A stretch of 41,785 nucleotides of DNA, from contig CAKMKB010000110.1 in the NCBI GenBank assembly GCA_927435965.1, forward strand, positions 1 to 41,785, in the 5' to 3' direction. The notes under the pieces were generated by a model. The model had not been told where the DNA came from. It did no database searches and saw nothing but the letters and a program-made list of their open reading frames with translations. The translations under genes and the position numbers were made by a program. This DNA is from 38-11 sp927435965. Lineage in GTDB: Bacteria > Bacillota > Clostridia > Tissierellales > Dethiosulfatibacteraceae. Position 1 is the first letter of the stretch. Each line of letters opens with the position of its first letter. This document shows, in pieces, positions 17,104 to 24,675 of the stretch.

Positions 17104-17132
17104 TTGATATATTTTAAACAAAGTTGTATAAT
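17104..17132 (+). promoter_or_regulatory. Sigma-A promoter of the sigma-54 activator gene
   Basis: TTGATA (17104-17109), 17 bp, TATAAT (17127-17132). Predicted start near 17139. Divergent from the promoter at 16990-17018. Confidence 0.75.
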
Positions 17133-17148
17133 GGTATTAGGCTGATTA

Positions 17149-19263
17149 GTGTTAATCATAATTAACAAATTTGGTGATTTTCTTGGGGGTGTCGATCTGT
17201 TAATAAACGAAATTATGATGAAAAATCCTGTCATCATATATGAAAACGAATCATTACTTGATGTTCATGAAAAAATTAAGAAATATAGTGTCGACAGTTT
17301 TCCAGTTCTAAATATGCATAATGACCTCACTGGTATCTTGACCGGGCAAGCTTTAACGATGTCCCTAGATGATTTATCAGGAAAAACAGTCAATGATATA
17401 ATGAAGCCCGTTGATGAGCATTGTATTGTTAAAGAGTTCGAAGACACAAATACAATATTCAACAAATCATGTGAGTTATTTTTTGTAGTAGACGATTTGG
17501 GCAAATTTAAAAGCTTAATTCGAAAAAGACATGTGATGAAAATGCACTATGAAAAACTGGAGTATAGTCTCTCTAATAAAAAATCAATTATGTCATGTGT
17601 TGACAGTGGCGTGTTGCTGTTAAACAGAGTTGGTAATATAGTAGAGGCAAATAAAAGAACAGAAGATATTTTTGATCTTGATTCAAATGAGATTATAGGA
17701 TTGAACATTTCAGAGCTTATAGATGACTATGATCTCTCAAGTATAAAAGCTGAAGAGAAAGAAACCTACAGCACAGTTTTGAGTTTAGGAAATAAGAAGA
17801 TTATCATTTGCAAAGAACCGGTTCTGAGGAAAAATAATTATATCGGATGTGTCCTGACAGCCCGAGACATTACCGAGTATAACCTAATAGAAGAGCAGCT
17901 GAGTTCGGAAAAAACAGAAAAGGAAATATTGAAGACCATTTTTGATATGGCATATGATGGGTTGATTGTTGTTGATGCAGAAGGCTATGTAAAAATGATA
18001 TCAAATGCTTACAAGAAGTTTCTTGGACTTGAAAAGGAAAAACTTGAAGGAAAACATGTCACTGAGGTGATTGAAAACACCAGGCTTCATATAGTCGCAA
18101 AGACTGGCATTTCAGAGATAGGTGATCTGCAAAAAATAAAGGATAACTATATTATAGCTTCCAGGATTCCTGTATTTGAAAATGGGAAAGTCACCAACGT
18201 AGTTGGAAAAGTAATGTTTCGTAATATTGGCGAGTTGGACGAACTATATAACAAGATTACTAAAATCGAGCAACAGCTTGAAAACTATCGAGATGAAATA
18301 ACTCAGATGAATAAGGCAAAATATCGTTTCAGCAATATAGTTGGAAAAAGCAATGCCATCAAGCAGGCAATCAGCATGGCAAAAAAATCAGCTTATACTG
18401 ATTCAAATGTGCTGATTTTAGGCGAAAGCGGCACTGGGAAAGAGCTTTTTGCCCAATCTATACACAACTCAAGTGCAAGAAGAGGAAATCCATTTATAAA
18501 GGTAAACTGTGCAGCCATACCAGATGACCTATTAGAGTCGGAACTATTCGGTTATGAAGAAGGTTCATTTACTGGGGCTAAAAAAGGCGGAAAGATAGGC
18601 AAGTTTGAAGCTGCGGATCAAGGCACAATTTTTCTTGATGAGATAGGAGATATGCCTCTCAATATGCAGGCAAAGCTATTAAGAACCATACAAGAGAGAG
18701 AGATAGAACGAATAGGGTCTACCAAGACGAAAAAGATTGATGTAAGGATTATTGCCGCTACTAATAGAAACATACAGCAAATGATAGAAGCCAAAAAATT
18801 CAGATTGGACTTGTACTACAGATTAAATGTTGTTACATTGAACATTCCAGCATTAAGGGAAAGAACGGAAGATATTGAAGAGTTAAGCAAAAGTTTCATA
18901 GAAAAATTCAGAGTCAGGTATCTTAAGAAAATTGAAACAATCAGTGAAAGTGCGATTATGAAACTGAAGCGATATAATTGGCCTGGGAATGTAAGGGAGC
19001 TTGAAAACATCATAGAAAGAGCAATAAATATTATAGATGAAGGATCCGTAATCAAACCGAAGCATTTACCTTTGGATATTACTAGCAACTATGATTTCGA
19101 GGAACTCAAAACTTTAAAGGAAATTGTTGAGGAAACCGAAAGAAAAGCCATGTTGAACTGTCTTGAGGCAGTCAACTATAATAAATCTAAAGCTTCTAAA
19201 ATATTAGGTATCAGTAGGACGGCTTTCTATGAAAAAATTGACAAATACAATCTGGATGTGTAA
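17149..19263 (+). CDS. Sigma-54 dependent activator with CBS pair and two PAS domains
   Basis: An enhancer-binding protein that uses ATP to open sigma-54 promoters. Domains: CBS pair at about 20-130 (LLINEIMMKNPVII onward), PAS at about 145-245 and 260-370, a coiled linker, AAA+ at about 395-640 with Walker A GESGTGKE, GSFTGA (the GAFTGA sigma-54 contact loop with A to S) and Walker B TIFLDEIGD, then a C-terminal Fis-type HTH (NKSKASKILGISRTAFYEKI). CBS domains often sense adenine nucleotides. Start uncertain: GTG 17149 is only about 10 nt past the predicted transcription start and lacks an SD. GGGGGTG at 17185-17191 points to a CTG at 17197, and ATG 17215 is another option. It probably drives the operon just downstream. 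Confidence 0.9.
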   Translation: MLIIINKFGDFLGGVDLLINEIMMKNPVIIYENESLLDVHEKIKKYSVDSFPVLNMHNDLTGILTGQALTMSLDDLSGKTVNDIMKPVDEHCIVKEFEDTNTIFNKSCELFFVVDDLGKFKSLIRKRHVMKMHYEKLEYSLSNKKSIMSCVDSGVLLLNRVGNIVEANKRTEDIFDLDSNEIIGLNISELIDDYDLSSIKAEEKETYSTVLSLGNKKIIICKEPVLRKNNYIGCVLTARDITEYNLIEEQLSSEKTEKEILKTIFDMAYDGLIVVDAEGYVKMISNAYKKFLGLEKEKLEGKHVTEVIENTRLHIVAKTGISEIGDLQKIKDNYIIASRIPVFENGKVTNVVGKVMFRNIGELDELYNKITKIEQQLENYRDEITQMNKAKYRFSNIVGKSNAIKQAISMAKKSAYTDSNVLILGESGTGKELFAQSIHNSSARRGNPFIKVNCAAIPDDLLESELFGYEEGSFTGAKKGGKIGKFEAADQGTIFLDEIGDMPLNMQAKLLRTIQEREIERIGSTKTKKIDVRIIAATNRNIQQMIEAKKFRLDLYYRLNVVTLNIPALRERTEDIEELSKSFIEKFRVRYLKKIETISESAIMKLKRYNWPGNVRELENIIERAINIIDEGSVIKPKHLPLDITSNYDFEELKTLKEIVEETERKAMLNCLEAVNYNKSKASKILGISRTAFYEKIDKYNLDV

Positions 19264-19329
19264 ACATAAAAGAACACAATTTATATTATAACTCTAAATA
19301 TGTAAGGTTAAGTTAACGAATTTGTCCAG

Positions 19330-19353
19330 TTTTGTAAACTAAACAATACAAAA
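19330..19353. promoter_or_regulatory. Candidate upstream activator site for the sigma-54 promoter
   Basis: TTTTGTA-N10-TACAAAA is a perfect 7-bp inverted repeat, with centre about 130-145 bp upstream of the -24/-12 element. That is typical for enhancer-binding-protein sites. Confidence 0.5.
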
Positions 19354-19470
19354 ATTTCAAATTTTAACTAAAACAAGTGATAAATAATTAACAATAAAAT
19401 CTTGCGTTTTTTAATCCTATACAACTACTGATAGAATGGGGTTTAGAGATTCTTAAAAGAAAGTACATTA

Positions 19471-19488
19471 TTGGCATGAAATATGCAT
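19471..19488 (+). promoter_or_regulatory. Sigma-54 promoter of the maoC-bcd-etf-hbd operon
   Basis: TTGGCATGAAATATGCAT has GG (19473-19474) and GC (19485-19486) with exactly 10 nt between, and TGGCA/TGCA as expected. Predicted start near 19498, 25 bp ahead of the maoC ATG. An activator gene lies immediately upstream. Confidence 0.72.
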
Positions 19489-19522
19489 AGCTATAAATGT
19501 AAATAAAACAAGGAGGTTTCAG

Positions 19523-19939
19523 ATGAAAGGCAAAACAATCAAAGAGATAAAAATCGGCGACAAAGCTTCTTTCCAAAAGACAATCAGTGAGTCGGATGTC
19601 TATCTATATGCAGGCATCACAGGAGATATCAATCCCGCTCATATCGATGAAGAAACATCTAAGAACACAATGTTTAAAGGCAGAATTGCACATGGTATGC
19701 TCACAGCAGGTCTGGTTTCAGCGGTTTTAGGAGTTCATCTTCCAGGTCCTGGAACAATTTATTTAGCACAAGAATTAAAATTCACAGCGCCTGTAAAATT
19801 TGGAGACACCATAAAAGCTGAAGGCGAAGTTATCGAAATAAACGAAGAGAAGAATAGAATAGTGATGAGAACAACCTGTACAAATCAGAATAATGTAGTT
19901 GTGTTAGATGGAAAAGCTACATGTATGCCACCAAAATAA
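19523..19939 (+). CDS. MaoC family enoyl-CoA hydratase (PhaJ-like)
   Basis: A single hot-dog fold hydratase. Family members add water to enoyl-CoA to form, or dehydrate, (R)-3-hydroxyacyl-CoA. Catalytic Asp and His are visible in GITGDINPAHIDEE, with GRIAHGMLTAGLVS as the second signature. The length of 138 aa is typical for PhaJ. The ATG follows AAGGAGG. It is first in a sigma-54 operon with bcd, etfB, etfA and hbd, in the position where a crotonase would be expected. PhaJ enzymes are R-specific while clostridial Hbd makes the S-isomer, so its role is not simply that of crotonase unless stereospecificity differs. Confidence 0.88.
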   Translation: MKGKTIKEIKIGDKASFQKTISESDVYLYAGITGDINPAHIDEETSKNTMFKGRIAHGMLTAGLVSAVLGVHLPGPGTIYLAQELKFTAPVKFGDTIKAEGEVIEINEEKNRIVMRTTCTNQNNVVVLDGKATCMPPK

Positions 19940-19981
19940 TAAGATGCTAATGCTTTGAATTGAAGATTAGAAGGTGAAATT

Positions 19982-20008
19982 AAGACTTTCTGAAAGAAAG
20001 TCTTTTAT
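19982..20008 (+). terminator. Hairpin between maoC and bcd, possible attenuating terminator
   Basis: AAGACTTTC and GAAAGTCTT form a 9-bp stem followed by TTTATT. The T-tract is short, so termination may be partial. It would lower bcd-etf-hbd expression relative to maoC or mark separate transcription units. Confidence 0.55.
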
Positions 20009-20019
20009 TCAAAATTAGA

Positions 20020-20049
20020 TTGTTAAAAAAATATCTAAAAAAATATTGT
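20020..20049 (+). promoter_or_regulatory. Possible weak sigma-A promoter before bcd
   Basis: TTGTTA (20020-20025), 18 bp, TATTGT (20044-20049). Weak match in AT-rich sequence; listed because it follows a hairpin inside the operon. Confidence 0.3.
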
Positions 20050-20071
20050 AATCAAACAATGGAGGTTAAAA

Positions 20072-21208
20072 ATGAACTTTAACATTACGAAAGAACAAAT
20101 CTTACTTCAACAGCTGTATCGAGAATTCACAGAAAGAGAAGTAAAGACAATTGCAGCTGAGGTAGATGAAGAAGAAAGATTTCCTATCGAAACAGTTGAA
20201 AAAATGCAAAAATATGGCATGATGGGAATACAATTTCCTAAGAAGTATGGTGGAGCGGGTGGAGACAATGCTTCGTACATCATGTTGGTGGAAGAAGTTT
20301 CAAAAGCCTGTGGAACTACAGGGGTAGTATTGTCTGCCCATGCGTCATTATGTGCAGCTCCAATTTATGAGTTTGGAACAGAAGAACAGAAGCAAAAATA
20401 TTTGGTACCATTAGCAAGCGGTAAAAAATTAGGCGCTTTTGGATTGACAGAGCCCAATGCAGGAACAGATGCTGCAGGTCAGCAGACTAAAGCTGTACTC
20501 AATGGCGACCATTATATATTAAATGGTTCGAAAATATTCATTACCAATGCATCATATGCTGACACTTTTATAGTTATGGCTATGACAGACAAATCTGTTG
20601 GAACAAAAGGTATTTCAGCTTTTATAGTAGAAAAAGACTTTGAAGGTTTCTCAATTGGAAAAAAAGAACTGAAGCTTGGAATCAGAGGATCAGCAACATG
20701 TGAACTGATATTTGACAATGTGAAGGTTCCAAAAGAAAATCTTCTAGGCAAAGAAGGTAAGGGATTCTCTATTGCCATGAAGACATTGGATGGCGGACGT
20801 ATAGGTATTGCTGCTCAAGCTTTGGGTATTGCTCAAGGAGCAATTGATGAGACAGTCAAGTATGTTAAAGAGAGAAAGCAGTTCGGAAAGTCTATATCTA
20901 AGTTCCAAAACACACAGTTTATGCTGGCTGATATGCAAACTAATGCTGATGCAGCAAGACTCTTGGTTTATAAGGCAGCTTTCAACAAAGATAATGGATT
21001 GCCATATAGTTATGAAGCTGCAATGGCAAAACTGTTTGCTTCAGAAGCTGCGATGAAAATAACCACACAAGCTGTTCAATTACACGGCGGGTATGGATAC
21101 ACCAGAGAGTATCCAGTTGAGAGAATGATGAGAGATGCGAAAATAACTGAAATCTATGAAGGAACTTCAGAAGTTCAAAGAATGGTAATTTCAGCACATA
21201 TGCTATAG
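20072..21208 (+). CDS. bcd: Acyl-CoA dehydrogenase (butyryl-CoA dehydrogenase type)
   Basis: A flavoprotein interconverting short-chain acyl-CoA and enoyl-CoA. With EtfAB in Clostridia it reduces crotonyl-CoA using NADH while also reducing ferredoxin (electron bifurcation). Seen: the FAD-binding AFGLTEPNAGTDA and IFITNASYADTFIV, the C-terminal ALQLHGG-type string VQLHGGYGYTREYPVERMMRDAKI, and the catalytic glutamate in EIYEGTSEVQ (near residue 363). Length 378 aa matches Bcd. ATG with AATGGAGG upstream. Adjacent etfB and etfA support the Bcd-Etf complex; substrate chain length is inferred. Confidence 0.93.
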   Translation: MNFNITKEQILLQQLYREFTEREVKTIAAEVDEEERFPIETVEKMQKYGMMGIQFPKKYGGAGGDNASYIMLVEEVSKACGTTGVVLSAHASLCAAPIYEFGTEEQKQKYLVPLASGKKLGAFGLTEPNAGTDAAGQQTKAVLNGDHYILNGSKIFITNASYADTFIVMAMTDKSVGTKGISAFIVEKDFEGFSIGKKELKLGIRGSATCELIFDNVKVPKENLLGKEGKGFSIAMKTLDGGRIGIAAQALGIAQGAIDETVKYVKERKQFGKSISKFQNTQFMLADMQTNADAARLLVYKAAFNKDNGLPYSYEAAMAKLFASEAAMKITTQAVQLHGGYGYTREYPVERMMRDAKITEIYEGTSEVQRMVISAHML

Positions 21209-21220
21209 GAGGAATAAACA

Positions 21221-22006
21221 ATGAAAATTGTCGTATGTATAAAACAAGTACCTGATACAAATGAAGTAAGACTTGACCCGATTACCGGAACACTTATAAG
21301 AGATGGCGTTCCAAGTATCATTAATCCTGATGATAAGAGTGGCTTAGAAGCTGCATTAGTTCTAAAAGATAAGCATGGCGCACATGTAACAGTATTGACG
21401 ATGGGACCTCCTCAAGCTGATCTTGCTCTTAGAGAAGCATTGGCGATGGGAGCAGATGAAGCTATCCTGCTGACAGACAGAGCCTTTGCAGGTGCTGACA
21501 CATGGGCTACTTCTTTAACTCTTGCAAAAGCCCTGGAAAAAATGGAATATGATCTGATTGTTACAGGTAGACAAGCGATTGACGGTGATACTGCACAGGT
21601 AGGACCTGAGATTGCAGAACATCTGAAAATACCACACATCAGTTATGCAAAAGACATTCAAAAGGAAGATGATGGTTTAATTATCAAGAGAATGTTTGAA
21701 GAAGGATATCACTTGATAAGAGTTAAAATGCCTTGCCTGATAACAGCATTATCAGAGATGAATTCACCTAGATATATGAACGTGGCTGGTGTGTTTGACG
21801 CATATAGAGAAAAAGAAGTGAAAATTTTGAGCATAGCAGATCTGAACATCGACAAGGATGAGATAGGACTCAAGGGTTCTCCTACAAAAGTTAAGAAATC
21901 ATTTACTAAAGGTGCAAAAACTGCAGGGAAACTTTACAAAGATCTAGATGAAAAAGAAGCTGCGAAAATGATAGTCGAAAAATTGCAAGAGAAGTTTATT
22001 ATATAA
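21221..22006 (+). CDS. etfB: Electron transfer flavoprotein beta subunit
   Basis: The small subunit of the Etf heterodimer that passes electrons to or from Bcd. Seen: the N-terminal KIVVCIKQVPDTNEVRLDP, GPPQADLALREALAMGADEA, LIVTGRQAIDGDTAQVGPEIAE and the acyl-CoA-dehydrogenase recognition loop region MNSPRYMN. Length 261 aa. Starts 12 bp after bcd with AGGAGG. In bifurcating Etf this subunit holds the second FAD that takes hydride from NADH; gene order bcd-etfB-etfA is that of known bifurcating complexes. Confidence 0.95.
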   Translation: MKIVVCIKQVPDTNEVRLDPITGTLIRDGVPSIINPDDKSGLEAALVLKDKHGAHVTVLTMGPPQADLALREALAMGADEAILLTDRAFAGADTWATSLTLAKALEKMEYDLIVTGRQAIDGDTAQVGPEIAEHLKIPHISYAKDIQKEDDGLIIKRMFEEGYHLIRVKMPCLITALSEMNSPRYMNVAGVFDAYREKEVKILSIADLNIDKDEIGLKGSPTKVKKSFTKGAKTAGKLYKDLDEKEAAKMIVEKLQEKFII

Positions 22007-22024
22007 CAGATAGGAGGAACTAAA

Positions 22025-23038
22025 GTGAAAAAAGAAGATTACAGTGGAGTATTTGTGTTCATAGAACAAAAAGATCAAAAAATCCAAAATGTATCCGTAG
22101 AACTTTTAGGAAAAGCCCAGGAACTTGCAAAAGACTTGGGACAGGAAGTGACAGCTGTGTTGGTTGGTCATGATGTTGAGCATGTTGAAAGACTTGGTCA
22201 TTACGGAGCAGACAACATATTATATGCAAATCAAAAAGATTTGGATGTCTATATGACAGAGCCATATACAAAAGTACTGACTGAAGTGATCAACAATAAA
22301 AAACCGGAAATATTCCTTTTTGGTGCAACTGCAATAGGAAGAGATTTGGCACCTAGACTGGCGGGAAGAGTATTTACAGGACTGACTGCTGATTGTACAT
22401 CGTTGGAAATAAGCGCAGAGACTAAAGATTTTCTGATGACCAGACCTGCATTTGGTGGAAATATCATGGCTACAATCATATGCCCAGATCACAGACCACA
22501 AATGGCTACAGTTAGACCTGGCGTTATGAAGAAAAGTGAAATTGACACAACAAAAGATATTAAAATTGAATCAATTGACGTTCAAATAAACCAAGAAGAC
22601 ATGACTTATGAAATCTTGGAAGTTGTAAACGAAAAAACTGAAAAAATGGATATTCAGGAAGCACATGTTTTGATTTCAGGTGGTAGAGGAGTAGGAAACC
22701 CTGAAAACTTTGGGAAACTGGATGATTTGGCACATGAATTGGGTGGTATCGTATCCTCATCAAGAGCAGCGGTTGATGTTGGTTGGATGCCAAAAGAAGT
22801 CCAAGTTGGACAGACTGGAAAAACAGTTAGACCTAACCTTTATATTGCTTGTGGTATCTCTGGAGCGATACAGCATCTTGCTGGCATGGAAGAATCAGAT
22901 TTCATAGTTGCTATCAACAAAGATGAGACAGCACCAATATTTGAAACAGCAGATTTAGGTGTAGTTGGGGATCTTAACAAAATCATACCAGCTCTAATTG
23001 AAGAGTTAAAAGTTGCAAAAGAGGTAAAAAACCAATAA
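22025..23038 (+). CDS. etfA: Electron transfer flavoprotein alpha subunit
   Basis: The large Etf subunit, partner of EtfB. The C-terminal FAD domain shows the family strings SGGRGVGNPENF, SSSRAAVDVGW, QVGQTGKTVRPNLYIACGIS and GAIQHLAGM. The N-terminal part has FGATAIGRDLAPRLAG and GLTADCTSL. Length 337 aa. The start is GTG at 22025, with AGGAGG eight bases upstream. No extra ferredoxin domain is fused at the N-terminus, unlike some anaerobe EtfA proteins. Confidence 0.95.
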   Translation: MKKEDYSGVFVFIEQKDQKIQNVSVELLGKAQELAKDLGQEVTAVLVGHDVEHVERLGHYGADNILYANQKDLDVYMTEPYTKVLTEVINNKKPEIFLFGATAIGRDLAPRLAGRVFTGLTADCTSLEISAETKDFLMTRPAFGGNIMATIICPDHRPQMATVRPGVMKKSEIDTTKDIKIESIDVQINQEDMTYEILEVVNEKTEKMDIQEAHVLISGGRGVGNPENFGKLDDLAHELGGIVSSSRAAVDVGWMPKEVQVGQTGKTVRPNLYIACGISGAIQHLAGMEESDFIVAINKDETAPIFETADLGVVGDLNKIIPALIEELKVAKEVKNQ

Positions 23039-23075
23039 ACTATTGGTGATTAAATAAATCTCAGGGGGTATTATG

Positions 23076-23915
23076 ATGAAGGTATGTGTATTAGGTGCAG
23101 GTACTATGGGAGCGGGTATTGCTCAAGTATTTGCTGAAAACGGACATCAGGTAGTATTGAGAGACATTAAGGAAGAATTTGTACAAAGGGGATATTCTTT
23201 CATAGAAAAGAATATCACAAGAAGCGTGCAAAAGGGAAAACTAACAGAAGAGCAAAAGACAGATATAATGGGTAGGATCATGACAACCATCGATTTGAAC
23301 GATGCGGCAGATTGCGATCTGGTAGTGGAAGCGGCTGTTGAAAGAATGGACATCAAGAAAGAAATTTTTTCGGACTTGGACAGAATTTGCAAAGCAGAGA
23401 CAATTTTAGCCTCGAACACCTCGTCACTATCCATCACTGAAATAGGATCCGCTACTAAAAGACCTGAACAAGTAATTGGAATGCATTTTTTCAATCCTGC
23501 ACCGATTATGAAGCTGGTGGAAATCATCAAAGGAATTGCTACTTCAGAAGAGACATTCAATAAAGTCGCAGAAATCACAAAAGCAATCGGAAAAGATGGC
23601 GTAGCGGTAGAAGAAGCACCTGGATTTGTTGTCAATAGGATACTGGTTCCGATGATCAATGAAGCTGTCGGTATATTGGCAGACGGAATAGCCAGTGCAG
23701 AAGATATTGACCAAGCTATGAAACTAGGCGCCAATCACCCTATAGGACCTTTGGCTCTTGGTGACTTGATAGGTTTGGATGTTTGCTACTTCATTATGGA
23801 GATACTTTACAACGAGTACGGCGATTCCAAGTACAGAGCACATCCATTGCTTAGAAAAATGGTCAGAGGAAACAAGCTAGGAAGAAAGACCGGTGAAGGA
23901 TTCTACAAATATTAA
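23076..23915 (+). CDS. hbd: 3-hydroxyacyl-CoA (3-hydroxybutyryl-CoA) dehydrogenase
   Basis: NAD(P)-dependent interconversion of acetoacetyl-CoA and 3-hydroxybutyryl-CoA. Seen: Rossmann motif VCVLGAGTMGAGIAQVF at the N-terminus, LASNTSSLSITEI, the catalytic histidine in GMHFFNPAPIMKLVEI, and PGFVVNRILVPMINEA. Length 279 aa is the normal clostridial Hbd size. Two adjacent ATGs (23073, 23076); AGGGGG at 23063-23068 favours 23076. It is last in the operon, followed by a strong terminator. No thiolase or crotonase gene lies in this window, so those steps must be encoded elsewhere. Confidence 0.93.
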   Translation: MKVCVLGAGTMGAGIAQVFAENGHQVVLRDIKEEFVQRGYSFIEKNITRSVQKGKLTEEQKTDIMGRIMTTIDLNDAADCDLVVEAAVERMDIKKEIFSDLDRICKAETILASNTSSLSITEIGSATKRPEQVIGMHFFNPAPIMKLVEIIKGIATSEETFNKVAEITKAIGKDGVAVEEAPGFVVNRILVPMINEAVGILADGIASAEDIDQAMKLGANHPIGPLALGDLIGLDVCYFIMEILYNEYGDSKYRAHPLLRKMVRGNKLGRKTGEGFYKY

Positions 23916-23928
23916 CAGAAAAATGGTG

Positions 23929-23963
23929 AAAAGCAAAGATGCAAGTTGTCTTTGCTTTTTTTA
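23929..23963 (+). terminator. Terminator of the bcd-etf-hbd operon
   Basis: AAAGCAAAGA and TCTTTGCTTT pair around a 9-nt loop, followed by a long T-run. Confidence 0.9.
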
Positions 23964-23979
23964 TATATCAGATACTGTT

Positions 23980-24007
23980 TTGCATATCTAGCATAATATA
24001 GTATAAT
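23980..24007 (+). promoter_or_regulatory. Sigma-A promoter for nudix-alr
   Basis: TTGCAT (23980-23985), 16 bp, TATAAT (24002-24007), 42 bp before the Nudix ATG. Confidence 0.55.
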
Positions 24008-24048
24008 ATTATTCTATTGATGAATACATTATCATTGGGAGGTTTAAC

Positions 24049-24675
24049 ATGGATATAGACAGAATCAAAGAAATATTTAAAAACCGAAAATCAAAGCCAC
24101 TAGAGATTAAGCAATACTATTCTGTTTTATTACCTTTGATATATATAGATGATGAGATACATATATTGTATGAAGTTAGATCACGATACATGAAAACACA
24201 ACCCGGTGAGATTTCGTTTCCTGGTGGCAAGGTAGAGGTTTGTGAAGATTTCAGGGAAGCAGCTATCAGAGAAACCTATGAGGAAATCGGAATAGATATC
24301 AAGGATATAGAGGTTATCGGAGAACTGGATTACGTGACGCGAGAAAATAACTTCATTCTATATCCCTACATCGGCATATTGCATACAGATATCAATTCTC
24401 TTAAAATCAATGAAGATGAAGTGGAAAAGATATTTACAGTACCAATAAAATTTTTCATCGAAACTGAGCCTGAAGAGTATAATATCTCGTTTTCAATGGA
24501 CATAGATGATGGTTTTCCTTTTGATAAAATACCAAATGGTCAAAATTATAATTGGCGGAAGATTGGTCATCCGGTTCTTTTTTACGATTACAATGGATAT
24601 ATCATTTGGGGAATGACAGCGAAAATGACGGAGAACTTTATCAAACGTATCAAAAAAGGTGAAAAAAATGTATGA
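24049..24675 (+). CDS. Nudix hydrolase, NudL/CoA pyrophosphatase-like
   Basis: Hydrolyses a nucleoside diphosphate-X substrate. The Nudix box is complete (GGKVEVCEDFREAAIRETYE then EIGI). The stretch QPGEISFPGGKVE before it is typical of the CoA pyrophosphatase (NudL/YeaB) subgroup. Length 208 aa. ATG 24049 follows TGGGAGG. The 3' end overlaps the next gene (alanine racemase) by 8 bp, so the two are translationally linked. Substrate assignment to CoA derivatives is by subgroup resemblance only. Confidence 0.87.
   Translation: MDIDRIKEIFKNRKSKPLEIKQYYSVLLPLIYIDDEIHILYEVRSRYMKTQPGEISFPGGKVEVCEDFREAAIRETYEEIGIDIKDIEVIGELDYVTRENNFILYPYIGILHTDINSLKINEDEVEKIFTVPIKFFIETEPEEYNISFSMDIDDGFPFDKIPNGQNYNWRKIGHPVLFYDYNGYIIWGMTAKMTENFIKRIKKGEKNV

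Noticed and set aside
23147..23734. 195-codon ORF antisense to hbd
   Set aside because: It is an opposite-strand shadow of a well-conserved gene with no SD and low-complexity composition.
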